From Paeniglutamicibacter sp. Y32M11 (GTDB lineage: Bacteria; Actinomycetota; Actinomycetes; Actinomycetales; Micrococcaceae): a stretch of DNA of 64,000 nt. Of the stretch, positions 44,907 to 53,401 are shown one piece after another. The notes beneath the pieces are model-generated. The model was not told the DNA's origin. It ran no database searches and saw nothing but the letters and a program-made list of their open reading frames with translations. Within the stretch, counting starts at the first letter, position 1. Every line of letters begins with the position of its first letter. The translations under genes and the position numbers were made by a program. Where the stretch lies: contig NZ_CP079107.1 of the NCBI RefSeq assembly GCF_019285735.1, positions 3,224,001-3,288,000 of the forward strand. Direction: 5' to 3'.

Positions 44907-46868
44907 CTAGGAAAGGTTAAGCACCGGGACATCTGCTTCAAAACCGAAGACTGCGGCGTAGAACCCTAGCGAGGTTTCCAGCGCGTTGATGATGGTTTCC
45001 GCACGCCGGAAGCCGTGCTGCTCCCCCGCATAAAGCACATAGGCATGAGGTATGCCGTTGACCGCCAGTGCGTCTGCGACCACCTGAGACTGGGCCGGAG
45101 GAACTACCTTGTCCTGGTCCCCCTGGAGCAACAGCACCGGGCAGCTGATATCTTCCACGTGGTTGATCGGGGCACGTTGAGCGTAGAGCTGTGCGGCCTC
45201 GGGGTAGGGCCCCACCAGGGATTCCATGTAGCGGGACTCGAAGTCGTGGGTGTCACGCACCAGTCCCACCAGGTCCGAGACTCCGTAGCGCGAGATGCCG
45301 GCGGAGAACCTCTTGGTGGTGGTCAGTGCGCTCAATACCGTCCAGCCACCGGCGGATCCGCCTTCGATGGCCAGCCGCTGGGGATCTGCCAAGCCCACCG
45401 CCACCATGCCGTCGAGCACCGCGACGGTGTCCTGCACATCAACCACACCCCATTGACCGTTGAGGCGTTGACGGTAGGCACGTCCGAAGCCCGTGGAGCC
45501 ACCATAATTCACATCCACCACACCAATGCCGCGGGAGGTGTAGTAGGCAATGGACAACGAGAGTTGGGCGAAGGCTTGGGAGGTGGGCCCACCGTGGACA
45601 AAGGCAACATAGGGTGGCAGCTCCCCCTCATGTCCCTGCAGGTCCCCCAACTTGGGAGCATAAACGTGGGCATACACCGGTGACCCATCTGTCGTGGTGA
45701 ACTCCATGGCCTCGGCTCCGGGCAGCGCCAACGGTTCCGGCAGCTGGCGCAGCGCCAGGGACACGTTAATCGTCTCGAGGCTTTCCAGGTTTATCAATCG
45801 CAACCCATCTCCCTGTAACAAGGAGGTGGCTGTGGCTAGGAGTTGGCTCCCACGCACGGCACAGGGCGAAACCCGGGTAAAGGGAAGGGGCAGTTCCTTC
45901 AGCTCTCCCGTAGAGACGTCCAACGTGGCCAATGCCGAACCGTGAGTACCGTGCGTGAGGAGCAAAGTATTGGGATCCATGACCTTGTACCAACTTTGCC
46001 CCACGGTCCATAGCGGCCCGGCGAATTCCTCGGCACGTTCGCACAGGGCTCGGCAATTGCCTGTGGCGACTGTGTAGAGGTAGGGGTTCCACCAGCCGCT
46101 GGAATCGGAGACGAAAACCAGGTCGTCGTCGTTGAGCCATTCGGGCTGGAGCACCGATTCGGTGGTGGATCCGGCCACTACCGAATCATTGCTGGCCACC
46201 CCGGCTTCCACGTCGGCAATGTGCAGTTCGGTGCCGTCCCACGGCATCTGCGGGTGTTCCCAGGAGATCCAACTCAGCCGAGTCTTGGAGGGGTTCAGTC
46301 GCGGGGCAGCAACAAAGCGTGACGATTCGGTGACTTCGGTGAGCGCCTGAGCGTCTTCGGCGGCCGAACCATCCAGTGGCACAGCCACGATGTAGCGGCG
46401 CAGCTCGGTACGGTGATCCTCACATACGGCCAAGATGCTTCCGGCATCCGTGCCCTCAATAATTTCGGCAAAGCGGAGAGCAGGATCCCCGTCGCTGCCG
46501 ACACTGTCCGGGGTCAGCGGCACCGGGGTGCTGCCGTCCGCACCGGCAAGATATAGGCGCTGATCCGCGAAGTTCACAAATACTAGCTTCTGGGCACCGC
46601 CTACCTGGATGGCTGCCCAGGCTGCGCCACCGTATTCGTTAACCCTGCTGCGTACGTTGAAGGGGCTAGAGACCAGTTCGCGCGGTTCTCGGTCGGTCTT
46701 CGCTTCGCGTGCCAGCACCGTCAGTCGGCCACCCTCGGCCGGGCGGCCTTCGAGCCACCAGATCTCATTTCCCACAAAGGTGCCGCCACCCACGGGCGTG
46801 GTTCCGGCCGCGACGTCTTGAGCGGAAATGGGAGAGGGCCAGGAGCCATAGGGCAAACGCGTAGTCAT
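44907..46868 (-). CDS. S9-family prolyl oligopeptidase-type peptidase
   Basis: A 653-residue predicted cytosolic serine peptidase. The first 400 residues form a beta-propeller (repeats ending in WxxxxLxIADV-like strands). The C-terminal alpha/beta-hydrolase has VDVNYGGSTGFGRAYR, the nucleophile GGSAGGWT, Asp in LLLQGDQDKVVPP and His in YAGEQHGFRRAE. No signal peptide is visible. Members cleave short peptides, often after proline or releasing dipeptides. It precedes the amine oxidase and diverges from the Nramp-related transporter. Confidence 0.92.
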   Translation of the reverse strand: MTTRLPYGSWPSPISAQDVAAGTTPVGGGTFVGNEIWWLEGRPAEGGRLTVLAREAKTDREPRELVSSPFNVRSRVNEYGGAAWAAIQVGGAQKLVFVNFADQRLYLAGADGSTPVPLTPDSVGSDGDPALRFAEIIEGTDAGSILAVCEDHRTELRRYIVAVPLDGSAAEDAQALTEVTESSRFVAAPRLNPSKTRLSWISWEHPQMPWDGTELHIADVEAGVASNDSVVAGSTTESVLQPEWLNDDDLVFVSDSSGWWNPYLYTVATGNCRALCERAEEFAGPLWTVGQSWYKVMDPNTLLLTHGTHGSALATLDVSTGELKELPLPFTRVSPCAVRGSQLLATATSLLQGDGLRLINLESLETINVSLALRQLPEPLALPGAEAMEFTTTDGSPVYAHVYAPKLGDLQGHEGELPPYVAFVHGGPTSQAFAQLSLSIAYYTSRGIGVVDVNYGGSTGFGRAYRQRLNGQWGVVDVQDTVAVLDGMVAVGLADPQRLAIEGGSAGGWTVLSALTTTKRFSAGISRYGVSDLVGLVRDTHDFESRYMESLVGPYPEAAQLYAQRAPINHVEDISCPVLLLQGDQDKVVPPAQSQVVADALAVNGIPHAYVLYAGEQHGFRRAETIINALETSLGFYAAVFGFEADVPVLNLS

Positions 46869-47237
46869 GAAGCGATCCTAGCCTTCCGGTGCTCGGTCGT
46901 GAATGCCCGTGCGACGTGGGGTGCCGTCTCGACCCGACGTACCGTTGGCGCTTTGGTTCTGCACCACTTGTGCTAAGAAAGTGTTAAGAGTCGGCGCGGC
47001 AGGCCCACTTCCGGCCGCGCACCTGTAGCTTGAATGTGACCTACAGCGCACGAGGATTGCGGGGTGGTGCCACGGCAAGGATGCCGAGGTCCATCACCAC
47101 CGCCTTCCTCATGAACCCGGCGGCAGCACCGCCGCATGGCCGTTTCGGGAGACCTGCCGACCCGAAACAGCCCGGACTCCATCACCGGATTCCAACACTC
47201 GCACCTCAGGCATCTTCGAGGGACAAGGAAGTCAATC
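46869..47237. other. 369-bp divergent region upstream of the Nramp-related gene
   Basis: It contains several short inverted repeats (for example CTGTAG/CTACAG near 47022-47046 and GGCGGC/GCCGCC near 47120-47133), which could form a structured leader. It does not match the manganese (yybP-ykoY) or M-box riboswitch patterns I know. The promoters of both flanking genes must lie here. Confidence 0.35.
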
Positions 47238-48545
47238 ATGCCAACTGGAAACACCCCACCACCAACAAAAATTATCCACTCCGACCGCATCGATGATGAT
47301 GGCGGAAAGCCAGCCAAATGGAAGATCGTCGGCCCCGGCCTGGTGGTCGCGGCGACCGGTGTCGGAGCCGCCGACATGGTGGCCACTCTGGTGGCCGGAT
47401 CCCGCTACGGATATGGCCTGCTTTGGGCAGTGATCATCGGTGTCATACTGAAAATCATTCTGGTCGAGGGTGCGGGCCGTTACACTCTGGCCACCGGAAA
47501 AACCATCTTTGAGGGCTGGAAGTCACTGGGCAGGTGGACCACCTGGTACTTCGGCCCGTACATCATCATCTGGGGCTTCGTCTACGGCGCCACCGCCATG
47601 TCCTCGGCCGCCCTGCCACTGGCGGCCATGTTCCCGGCGGTCGATCTGAAGATCTGGGCGGTGCTGATGGGTCTGGCCGGATTCGTCATGGTCTGGTTTG
47701 GCCGCTACGAAATTTTCGAGAAGATCACCGCAGTATTGGTGGGCATCATGTTCGTCACCGTCGTTGGTCTGGCCGTCATTGCCGTTCCGAACATTCCCGA
47801 GATGTTCAAGGGGCTCATCCCCATGATTCCTTCCGGCGGTTTGGTTTACACGCTGGCCTTGGCTGGCGGCGTGGGCGGCACCATCACCCTAGCGGCCTAC
47901 GGCTACTGGCTCCGTGAAAAGGGCTGGTACACGCCCAAGTGGATGAAGGTCATGCGCATTGATAACTCCATGGCGTACGTGATCACCGGAATTTTTGTCA
48001 TTGCCATGCTCATTGTTGGTGCCGAGGTGGTTCGCGCCGCGGGTGTCTCACTGAGCGCCGGTGACAAGGGGCTGCTCGACCTGACGAATGTGCTCAACGA
48101 GAAGTACGGAGACGTGGTGGGTACCGGGTTCCTAATCGGTTTCTGGGCCGCTTCCTTCTCATCAATCATTGGCGTGTGGAATGGCGTCTCGCTGATGTTC
48201 GCCGATTTCTGGGGGAACATGCGTGGCAAGGAATCGGGTCACCCCGACACTCGCGTGGGCGGCAAGTACTTCAAGTTCTATGTCCTATGGTTGACCTTCC
48301 CGCCGATGATTCTGTTCCTGCTTGAACAGCCGATCGGCCTGATCTTGGCCTACGGCGTATTGGGCTCGCTCTTCATGCCGTTCCTTGCGGTGACATTGCT
48401 GGGCCTGCTCAACGGCAAACGCATCCCCAAGGCTTGGTCCAACAAGCTGCACACCAACGTCCTGCTGGCCATCACCGCTGCACTGTTCATTTCCCTGGGT
48501 GTCCAGCAGCTCTACAAGGCCATCTCGCCACTCTGGGGCGCCTAG
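47238..48545 (+). CDS. Nramp-family metal-ion transporter, atypical branch
   Basis: A 435-residue membrane protein with about 11 helices. The first helix reads IVGPGLVVAATGVGAADMVATLVAG, which keeps the family opening GPGL but lacks the canonical DPGN metal site. The MPHN motif of helix six is not seen either. The closest description is an Nramp-related transporter whose metal preference (Mg2+, Mn2+ or other) is uncertain. ATG 47238 has AAGGAAG at 47225-47231; the upstream in-frame ATG at 47136 is unsupported. A strong terminator follows. Confidence 0.82.
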   Translation: MPTGNTPPPTKIIHSDRIDDDGGKPAKWKIVGPGLVVAATGVGAADMVATLVAGSRYGYGLLWAVIIGVILKIILVEGAGRYTLATGKTIFEGWKSLGRWTTWYFGPYIIIWGFVYGATAMSSAALPLAAMFPAVDLKIWAVLMGLAGFVMVWFGRYEIFEKITAVLVGIMFVTVVGLAVIAVPNIPEMFKGLIPMIPSGGLVYTLALAGGVGGTITLAAYGYWLREKGWYTPKWMKVMRIDNSMAYVITGIFVIAMLIVGAEVVRAAGVSLSAGDKGLLDLTNVLNEKYGDVVGTGFLIGFWAASFSSIIGVWNGVSLMFADFWGNMRGKESGHPDTRVGGKYFKFYVLWLTFPPMILFLLEQPIGLILAYGVLGSLFMPFLAVTLLGLLNGKRIPKAWSNKLHTNVLLAITAALFISLGVQQLYKAISPLWGA

Positions 48546-48561
48546 CCACTCTGATTGCACC

Positions 48562-48608
48562 ACGCTCGGGGCCCTAGACCGTATCCTGCGGTCTAGGGCC
48601 CCGAGCGT
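48562..48608 (+). terminator. Perfect 20-bp stem terminator
   Basis: 48562-48581 (ACGCTCGGGGCCCTAGACCG) pairs completely with 48589-48608 across a 7-nt loop, then CATTCTTTA. It lies 17 bases after the transporter stop. Confidence 0.85.
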
Positions 48609-48661
48609 CATTCTTTACTCGTCATTGGACAAGTACCCACCCACGGCACAGACTTGGCCAC

Positions 48662-49213
48662 ATGAATTTCTTTGCTGTCTTTTTGCGCGGGGTCAACGTC
48701 GGTGGCGTCAAGGTCCTCATGAAGGACCTGACCACGCTGCTGCAGGACGCAGGATTCGAGAGTATCCGCACCTTTCTGGCCAGTGGCAACGTGGTGCTGG
48801 CCGCCGAAGAAGCCGATCCCCTGGTCATTAAGAATCGTATTGAAGCTGCCCTGCTCGAGCACTACGGCCGAGAAATCCCGGTGATCGTGCAAGATGCTAC
48901 GCAACTGGACCATTTTGTCCAGAACTATCCCTTTGTTCCACCCGAAGATGGGATCGCGCGCCACCGCTATCTGGTACTCACCAGCACCACAGAAGACGCA
49001 GCAGGGATCCTTCAGAGCGCCCCGGATCCCACGGCCACCGAACGCCTTGCCTCGCTGGGGCATGGCATCTGCTGGGAGGTCGAGCGCGGTGACAGCCTGG
49101 GTACCCCTTTGGCAAAACACTTCACCAAGGTAGCCTCCAAATTTCTGGTAACCACCCGAAATATGAATACCATCGAAAAAATTGACGCGGCCCTGCGCGC
49201 AGCCAGTGCGTAA
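48662..49213 (+). CDS. DUF1697-family protein
   Basis: A 183-residue protein with the family opening FFAVFLRGVNVGGVKVLMKDL, the middle FESIRTFLASGNVVLAAEE and the end TRNMNTIEKIDAAL, all hallmarks of DUF1697. The fold consists of two ferredoxin-like halves; the biochemical role is unknown. It is cytosolic and stands alone between terminator-flanked neighbours. Confidence 0.88.
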   Translation: MNFFAVFLRGVNVGGVKVLMKDLTTLLQDAGFESIRTFLASGNVVLAAEEADPLVIKNRIEAALLEHYGREIPVIVQDATQLDHFVQNYPFVPPEDGIARHRYLVLTSTTEDAAGILQSAPDPTATERLASLGHGICWEVERGDSLGTPLAKHFTKVASKFLVTTRNMNTIEKIDAALRAASA

Positions 49214-49303
49214 CTAAGCCCACCACAACGGGGCCATGGCGTAGTGTGCAGTTGCGTCCAACTCACGACGTGAGAAATACCAGAACGAGAGAAAGATCCC
49301 CCA

Positions 49304-49936
49304 GTGACCATCCCCTTGTTCTTTGATCTATTGGGTGTTTTCTTCTTTGCCGTTTCCGGTTCCCTCTTGGCCGCACGCCGTGGCTTCGACATAGTCGGTT
49401 CCTTCTTGCTCGCAGGCATGACCGGGTTTGGTGGCGGCATCGTGCGCGATCTGATTCTCGGCGTGGTCCCCACCGCATTTGTGAACCCGTTCTACTTCAT
49501 CCCACCAGCGATAGCCACCCTGCTCGTCTACTTCGTGGCTCCGGGGGTACAACGATTGGTGCGCCCGCTACTCATCTTTGATGCGGCGGGATTAGCGCTG
49601 TTCTGTACCTCGGGCACCATCAAGGCCTTAGAAGCCGGAATGAATCCCTTCTCCGCCACGCTGCTCGGCGTCACCTCGGCCGTGGGCGGCGGGTTGATCC
49701 GCGACGTCATAGCCAACAAAACCCCGTCGATCTTTGATCCGCATGACATTTACGCGGTACCGGCCATGATGGGATCCGGACTGATCGCGATGCTTTGGAT
49801 GCTGGGGATTCGCGGCTGGACCTGGGAATTGGGAGTTACGGCCGTGGTCTTTGCACTGCGCATTCTGTCCCTGAAGCTGGACTGGCGGGTGCCCAAGGCC
49901 GTGGGCCCGTGGCACCACAACACTCAACTGAGGTAG
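49304..49936 (+). CDS. Trimeric intracellular cation channel (TRIC/YicG family)
   Basis: A 210-residue membrane protein with seven predicted helices. Two pseudo-repeats each carry the family motif: GFGGGIVRDLILG (about 45-57) and VGGGLIRDVIAN (about 127-138), the conserved G-G-x-x-R-D element. Bacterial TRIC channels conduct K+ or Na+. It uses a GTG start. The end is three bases from the end of the convergent MFS gene. Confidence 0.9.
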   Translation: MTIPLFFDLLGVFFFAVSGSLLAARRGFDIVGSFLLAGMTGFGGGIVRDLILGVVPTAFVNPFYFIPPAIATLLVYFVAPGVQRLVRPLLIFDAAGLALFCTSGTIKALEAGMNPFSATLLGVTSAVGGGLIRDVIANKTPSIFDPHDIYAVPAMMGSGLIAMLWMLGIRGWTWELGVTAVVFALRILSLKLDWRVPKAVGPWHHNTQLR

Positions 49937-49939
49937 GGG

Positions 49940-51196
49940 CTACAGAACACGCTCAAGTTCACTGGCGGGGCTGGGCCCATTCTTGCCGTCCTCGATTTTG
50001 CGCGGCCCATTGATCATAAAAGCACCGGTGAGCATCACCAAGATGCAGACCCCCAGCATGGCAAAGGATGCGCTCCATCCACCGGTGGCATCCTTGACGA
50101 TTCCAAAGAGCAACGGCACGATCGCTGCCCCCGCATAACCAAGCCCCTGGCTAAATCCGGAGAGTACCCCGGAGCCATAGGTGGTGCGTGAGCGTAGGTT
50201 CATCATCAACAGGGCAATGGCAAAGGTTCCCTGACCCAATCCGGAGAAGATAATCCACACCACGGTGTGATCGGTAGGTGATAGATAAAGCCCCAGGTGC
50301 CCCACGATCCAGCAGCCGGTAAAGACCAATACCGCCACCACCGGGTGGCGCAGCCGAGGCACGATCAGGGGCACCAGCAGGCTGACCGGCAGACCCAGGA
50401 TGGCAAAGAGGGCAAGCATTGAACCTGCCGCCGCGGCGTCCAGACCCTGGTCCCGTAGATACGGAGGCAGCCACGTGAAGTAGACATAAGTTTGGGCCGA
50501 GTTGCCCGCAAGGAAAATGGCCAGTCCCCAGGCGACCGGAGACTTCCAGGGGTTAATGCGCACGGGGTGAACAGCCACCAGCCCATTAACCAACGGCGCA
50601 TCGGGTCGTTTGTTTTTCCGGTCCCGGAACAATTGGATGCCCCACGGCACCAATACCACCGCCGAGAGCAGGGACCACGCGGCAATCGAGGTGCGCCAAT
50701 TCGTCGCGGTGGCCAGCGGGACGGAGAATTGCGGGCTCATCCAGGTGCCCACCGCCAGCATCGTGACATAACCGGAAGTCACCACCGCCAGACGATCGGG
50801 GAAATACTTTTTGACCAATGGCGGCAACACCACGTTGCCCATGCCATAACCGGCCAGGGTGATCACCGAGAGCAGCAGGAAACTACTGACGTCCCCGACG
50901 GTGGCCCGCAACAGCTGCCCCGCGACGGCCAAGAGCACCGCGCTCAGCAGCACCTTCTCCAAGCCTAACCAGCGGATCAGGCGCGGAGTCAACAGCCCAA
51001 AAGCGGCAAAGACTACGGGGGCCAACATGGCCAGCAATCCCGTGCTGAAGGAGGTAAAGCCAAGCTCCGGGCCGATACTCCCCAGCAGCGGCGGCACCGA
51101 GACGACAGCCGCCCGCAGGGACAGCGCCATCAGCAGGATGCCCAACAGGGCACCAATTCGGCCCGCGATCTTTTCGCGGCGTGGAGTCAGAGACAT
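49940..51196 (-). CDS. MFS transporter, CynX/NimT (cyanate permease) family
   Basis: A 418-residue membrane protein with 12 predicted helices. The first helix includes LLGILLMALSLRAAVVSVPPLLGSIGPELGF, the R-x-x-x-x-x-x-P-P signature of the cyanate porter family. Substrates in the family include cyanate, 2-nitroimidazole and others, so none is assigned here. The gene starts 8 bases downstream of the tetR stop on the same strand, so both may be one transcript under TetR control. Confidence 0.87.
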   Translation of the reverse strand: MSLTPRREKIAGRIGALLGILLMALSLRAAVVSVPPLLGSIGPELGFTSFSTGLLAMLAPVVFAAFGLLTPRLIRWLGLEKVLLSAVLLAVAGQLLRATVGDVSSFLLLSVITLAGYGMGNVVLPPLVKKYFPDRLAVVTSGYVTMLAVGTWMSPQFSVPLATATNWRTSIAAWSLLSAVVLVPWGIQLFRDRKNKRPDAPLVNGLVAVHPVRINPWKSPVAWGLAIFLAGNSAQTYVYFTWLPPYLRDQGLDAAAAGSMLALFAILGLPVSLLVPLIVPRLRHPVVAVLVFTGCWIVGHLGLYLSPTDHTVVWIIFSGLGQGTFAIALLMMNLRSRTTYGSGVLSGFSQGLGYAGAAIVPLLFGIVKDATGGWSASFAMLGVCILVMLTGAFMINGPRKIEDGKNGPSPASELERVL

Positions 51197-51204
51197 GGGG
51201 TGTT

Positions 51205-51747
51205 TTAACTACCGTTCTTGAGTCGTTCCACCTGGTCCAGCAGGTGGTCCAGATCCTTACCGAAGGTGCCGCGCGACCAGGGTCCGGGCATGGAGGACTG
51301 ATAGTAGAGGCCCTCGCCGATCAGCATGATGGTTTGAGCAGCGTATTGGTCCTTCACCTCGGTGCGGATCTGATTCAGCCAGCTCGAATGCACCAATTCG
51401 AGCGCCTCAATCGAGGGCTCGTGGCCGGTCTGGGCCAGCCGCAAAACGGCAAGGAACAATCGATCTAGCTCGGAGCCGACCACGGTGGAGGTACGCACAA
51501 AATACCGTGCTGGGCCTTCTGGGGCTGATGCCATCAGTTCGAGGTCTTGTTTCACGATCGCGTGCAGGGCCTCGATCACGCCGAGGGCTAAGGCTTCCTT
51601 GGAGGCGAAATGGTAGAGCAGCCCGCCCTTAGAAACCCCTGCCTTGGCGGCGGTGGCTTCGATGGTGGCTGCGCGCTCACCGTCGTCACAAAGCATCGAG
51701 GCGTAGGCATCGATGATCTTTTCCTTGGCTATTGGCGGTCGAGACAT
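51205..51747 (-). CDS. TetR-family repressor
   Basis: A 180-residue regulator. The N-terminal helix-turn-helix is EKIIDAYASMLCDDGERAATIEATAAKAGVSKGGLLYHFASKEAL (residues 8-52); the rest is a helical ligand domain. It is transcribed away from a DHA2 efflux pump with a perfect 30-bp palindrome between them, the standard design for drug-responsive autoregulation. It is likely to repress both itself (with the downstream cyanate-porter-like gene) and the pump. Confidence 0.92.
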   Translation of the reverse strand: MSRPPIAKEKIIDAYASMLCDDGERAATIEATAAKAGVSKGGLLYHFASKEALALGVIEALHAIVKQDLELMASAPEGPARYFVRTSTVVGSELDRLFLAVLRLAQTGHEPSIEALELVHSSWLNQIRTEVKDQYAAQTIMLIGEGLYYQSSMPGPWSRGTFGKDLDHLLDQVERLKNGS

Positions 51748-51787
51748 GTACTGAACCTTATCCCTTTGATGTTTGGATCGTCACATT

Positions 51788-51817
51788 GTAACTGTACCGT
51801 CCGGACGGTACAGTTAC
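51788..51817. promoter_or_regulatory. 30-bp perfect palindrome, probable TetR operator
   Basis: GTAACTGTACCGTCC is followed directly by its exact reverse complement. It lies 41 bases from the tetR start and 43 bases from the pump start. The centre ACCGTCCGGACGGT resembles operators of TetR proteins next to QacA-type pumps. Confidence 0.85.
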
Positions 51818-51859
51818 GATTGTCAGGATCATCCTTCTCTACAGAAAACGTCACGCATC

Positions 51860-53401
51860 ATGAGCACATCTCCCCTGAACCAGCGCCTCTCCAACCCTGT
51901 TACCGGCACCATGTACCGCCGACGGTGGGCAGCTCTTCTTGTCCTGATGTTCCCGGTGCTACTGACCTCCATCGACAACACCGTGCTCAGCTTTGCTGTG
52001 CCGGCGCTCTCCGCCGCCCTCTCACCTAGTGGCAATCAGCTGCTGTGGATCATCGACATTTACCCGCTGGTGTTGGCCGGGTTGCTGGTCCCCATGGGTT
52101 CACTCGGGGATAGGTTTGGACGCCGCCGAATGCTGCTGATTGGATCCACCGGCTTCGCGGCGGTCTCCGCCGCGGCAGCCTTTGCCACCAGCGCCGATCA
52201 GCTGGTGGCAGCCCGTGCCCTGCTGGGCATCTTCGGTGCCATGCTGATGCCCGCAACGCTCTCACTGATCCGCAATATCTTCACCGATACTTTGGAACGT
52301 CGTAAGGCCATCGCCATTTGGGCCGCTGGCTTCTCCGGTGGCGCCGCGTTGGGTCCGGTGGTTGGCGGGTTCTTGCTGGAGCACTTCTGGTGGGGATCGG
52401 TCTTCCTGATCGCCGTGCCCATGCTTCTGCCGCTGCTGGTCCTGGCCCCCATCTTGGTTCCGGAGTCCAAGGACCCGAGCCCCGGACCCATTGACCCGAT
52501 CTCCATTGGCCTGGTCATCCTGACGCTGCTGCCCATCGTGTACGGCATCAAGGAAATGACCAGTGGACACTCGCTGGTTATCCCCGTCCTCGCGATCGCT
52601 CTAGGCATCGGCGCTGGCGTGGCCTTCACCCGTCGGCAACTGGCGCGCAAGAACCCCATGCTTGATGTGCGCCTGTTCAAAAACCGCAGTTTCTCCGTGG
52701 CACTGGCCGTGAACCTGATGAGCATCTTTGCGCTGGTCGGATTCATCTACTTCATTTCCCAGCACCTGCAGTTGGTCGCCGGTTACACACCCATGATGGC
52801 CGGGGTACTCCTGCTTCCTGGACTGGCACTGACCGTGATCTTCGGCCTGTTGGCCGTCCGCCTGACCCGGCGCTTTGCCGTGCGTCACGTGATGGCGTGG
52901 GGTCTGGGGCTCAACGCCGCGGCCTACGGCATCGTGATGCTCACTGGCCAGTCCGGCTCCGTGCCGCTACTCATGATTGCCTTCAGCGTGCTGGGGGCCG
53001 GGGTGGGGTTGAGCGAAACCCTGTCCAATGACATGGCATTGTCCGCCGTTCCGCCAGCACAGGCCGGCGCTGCCTCGGCAATCTCCGAGACCGCCTACGA
53101 GGTGGGGTCGGTGTTGGGCACCGCGGTGCTCGGTTCGATCCTCAATGCCGTGTACCGCACCAATGTGCAGCTTCCGAAAAATCTTGGACAGGACGCCGCG
53201 GAAACGGCCAGCCAGACCCTGGGTGGGGCGCACGAGATCGCCACAACGCTAAATCCAACTGCGGCTGGCAAGCTACTGGAATCCGCTGCTCATGCCTTTG
53301 ATACAGGAGTGCTCTACACCGCAGCCATTGCCATGGTGTTGGCACTGGCCTCGGCGCTGATCGTAGCGGTGGTGCTACGCCAGCGCCGCGCCGCCGCCTA
53401 G
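51860..53401 (+). CDS. DHA2-family (EmrB/QacA) drug efflux MFS transporter
   Basis: A 513-residue, 14-helix drug:H+ antiporter. Motif A is GSLGDRFGRRRMLL; motif D1 is LLTSIDNTVLSFAVPAL with the Asp in helix one; motif C is the GFSGGAALGPVVGGFLLEHFWW segment. ATG 51860 begins the conserved part and is 43 bases from the operator; the upstream in-frame start at 51773 would place the operator inside the gene and is rejected. Its stop and that of the convergent hemD share the same CTAG. Confidence 0.92.
   Translation: MSTSPLNQRLSNPVTGTMYRRRWAALLVLMFPVLLTSIDNTVLSFAVPALSAALSPSGNQLLWIIDIYPLVLAGLLVPMGSLGDRFGRRRMLLIGSTGFAAVSAAAAFATSADQLVAARALLGIFGAMLMPATLSLIRNIFTDTLERRKAIAIWAAGFSGGAALGPVVGGFLLEHFWWGSVFLIAVPMLLPLLVLAPILVPESKDPSPGPIDPISIGLVILTLLPIVYGIKEMTSGHSLVIPVLAIALGIGAGVAFTRRQLARKNPMLDVRLFKNRSFSVALAVNLMSIFALVGFIYFISQHLQLVAGYTPMMAGVLLLPGLALTVIFGLLAVRLTRRFAVRHVMAWGLGLNAAAYGIVMLTGQSGSVPLLMIAFSVLGAGVGLSETLSNDMALSAVPPAQAGAASAISETAYEVGSVLGTAVLGSILNAVYRTNVQLPKNLGQDAAETASQTLGGAHEIATTLNPTAAGKLLESAAHAFDTGVLYTAAIAMVLALASALIVAVVLRQRRAAA

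Noticed and set aside
46869-47237. Manganese or magnesium riboswitch ahead of the Nramp-like gene
   Set aside because: The conserved core sequences of the yybP-ykoY and M-box classes were not found. Only general hairpin potential remains.
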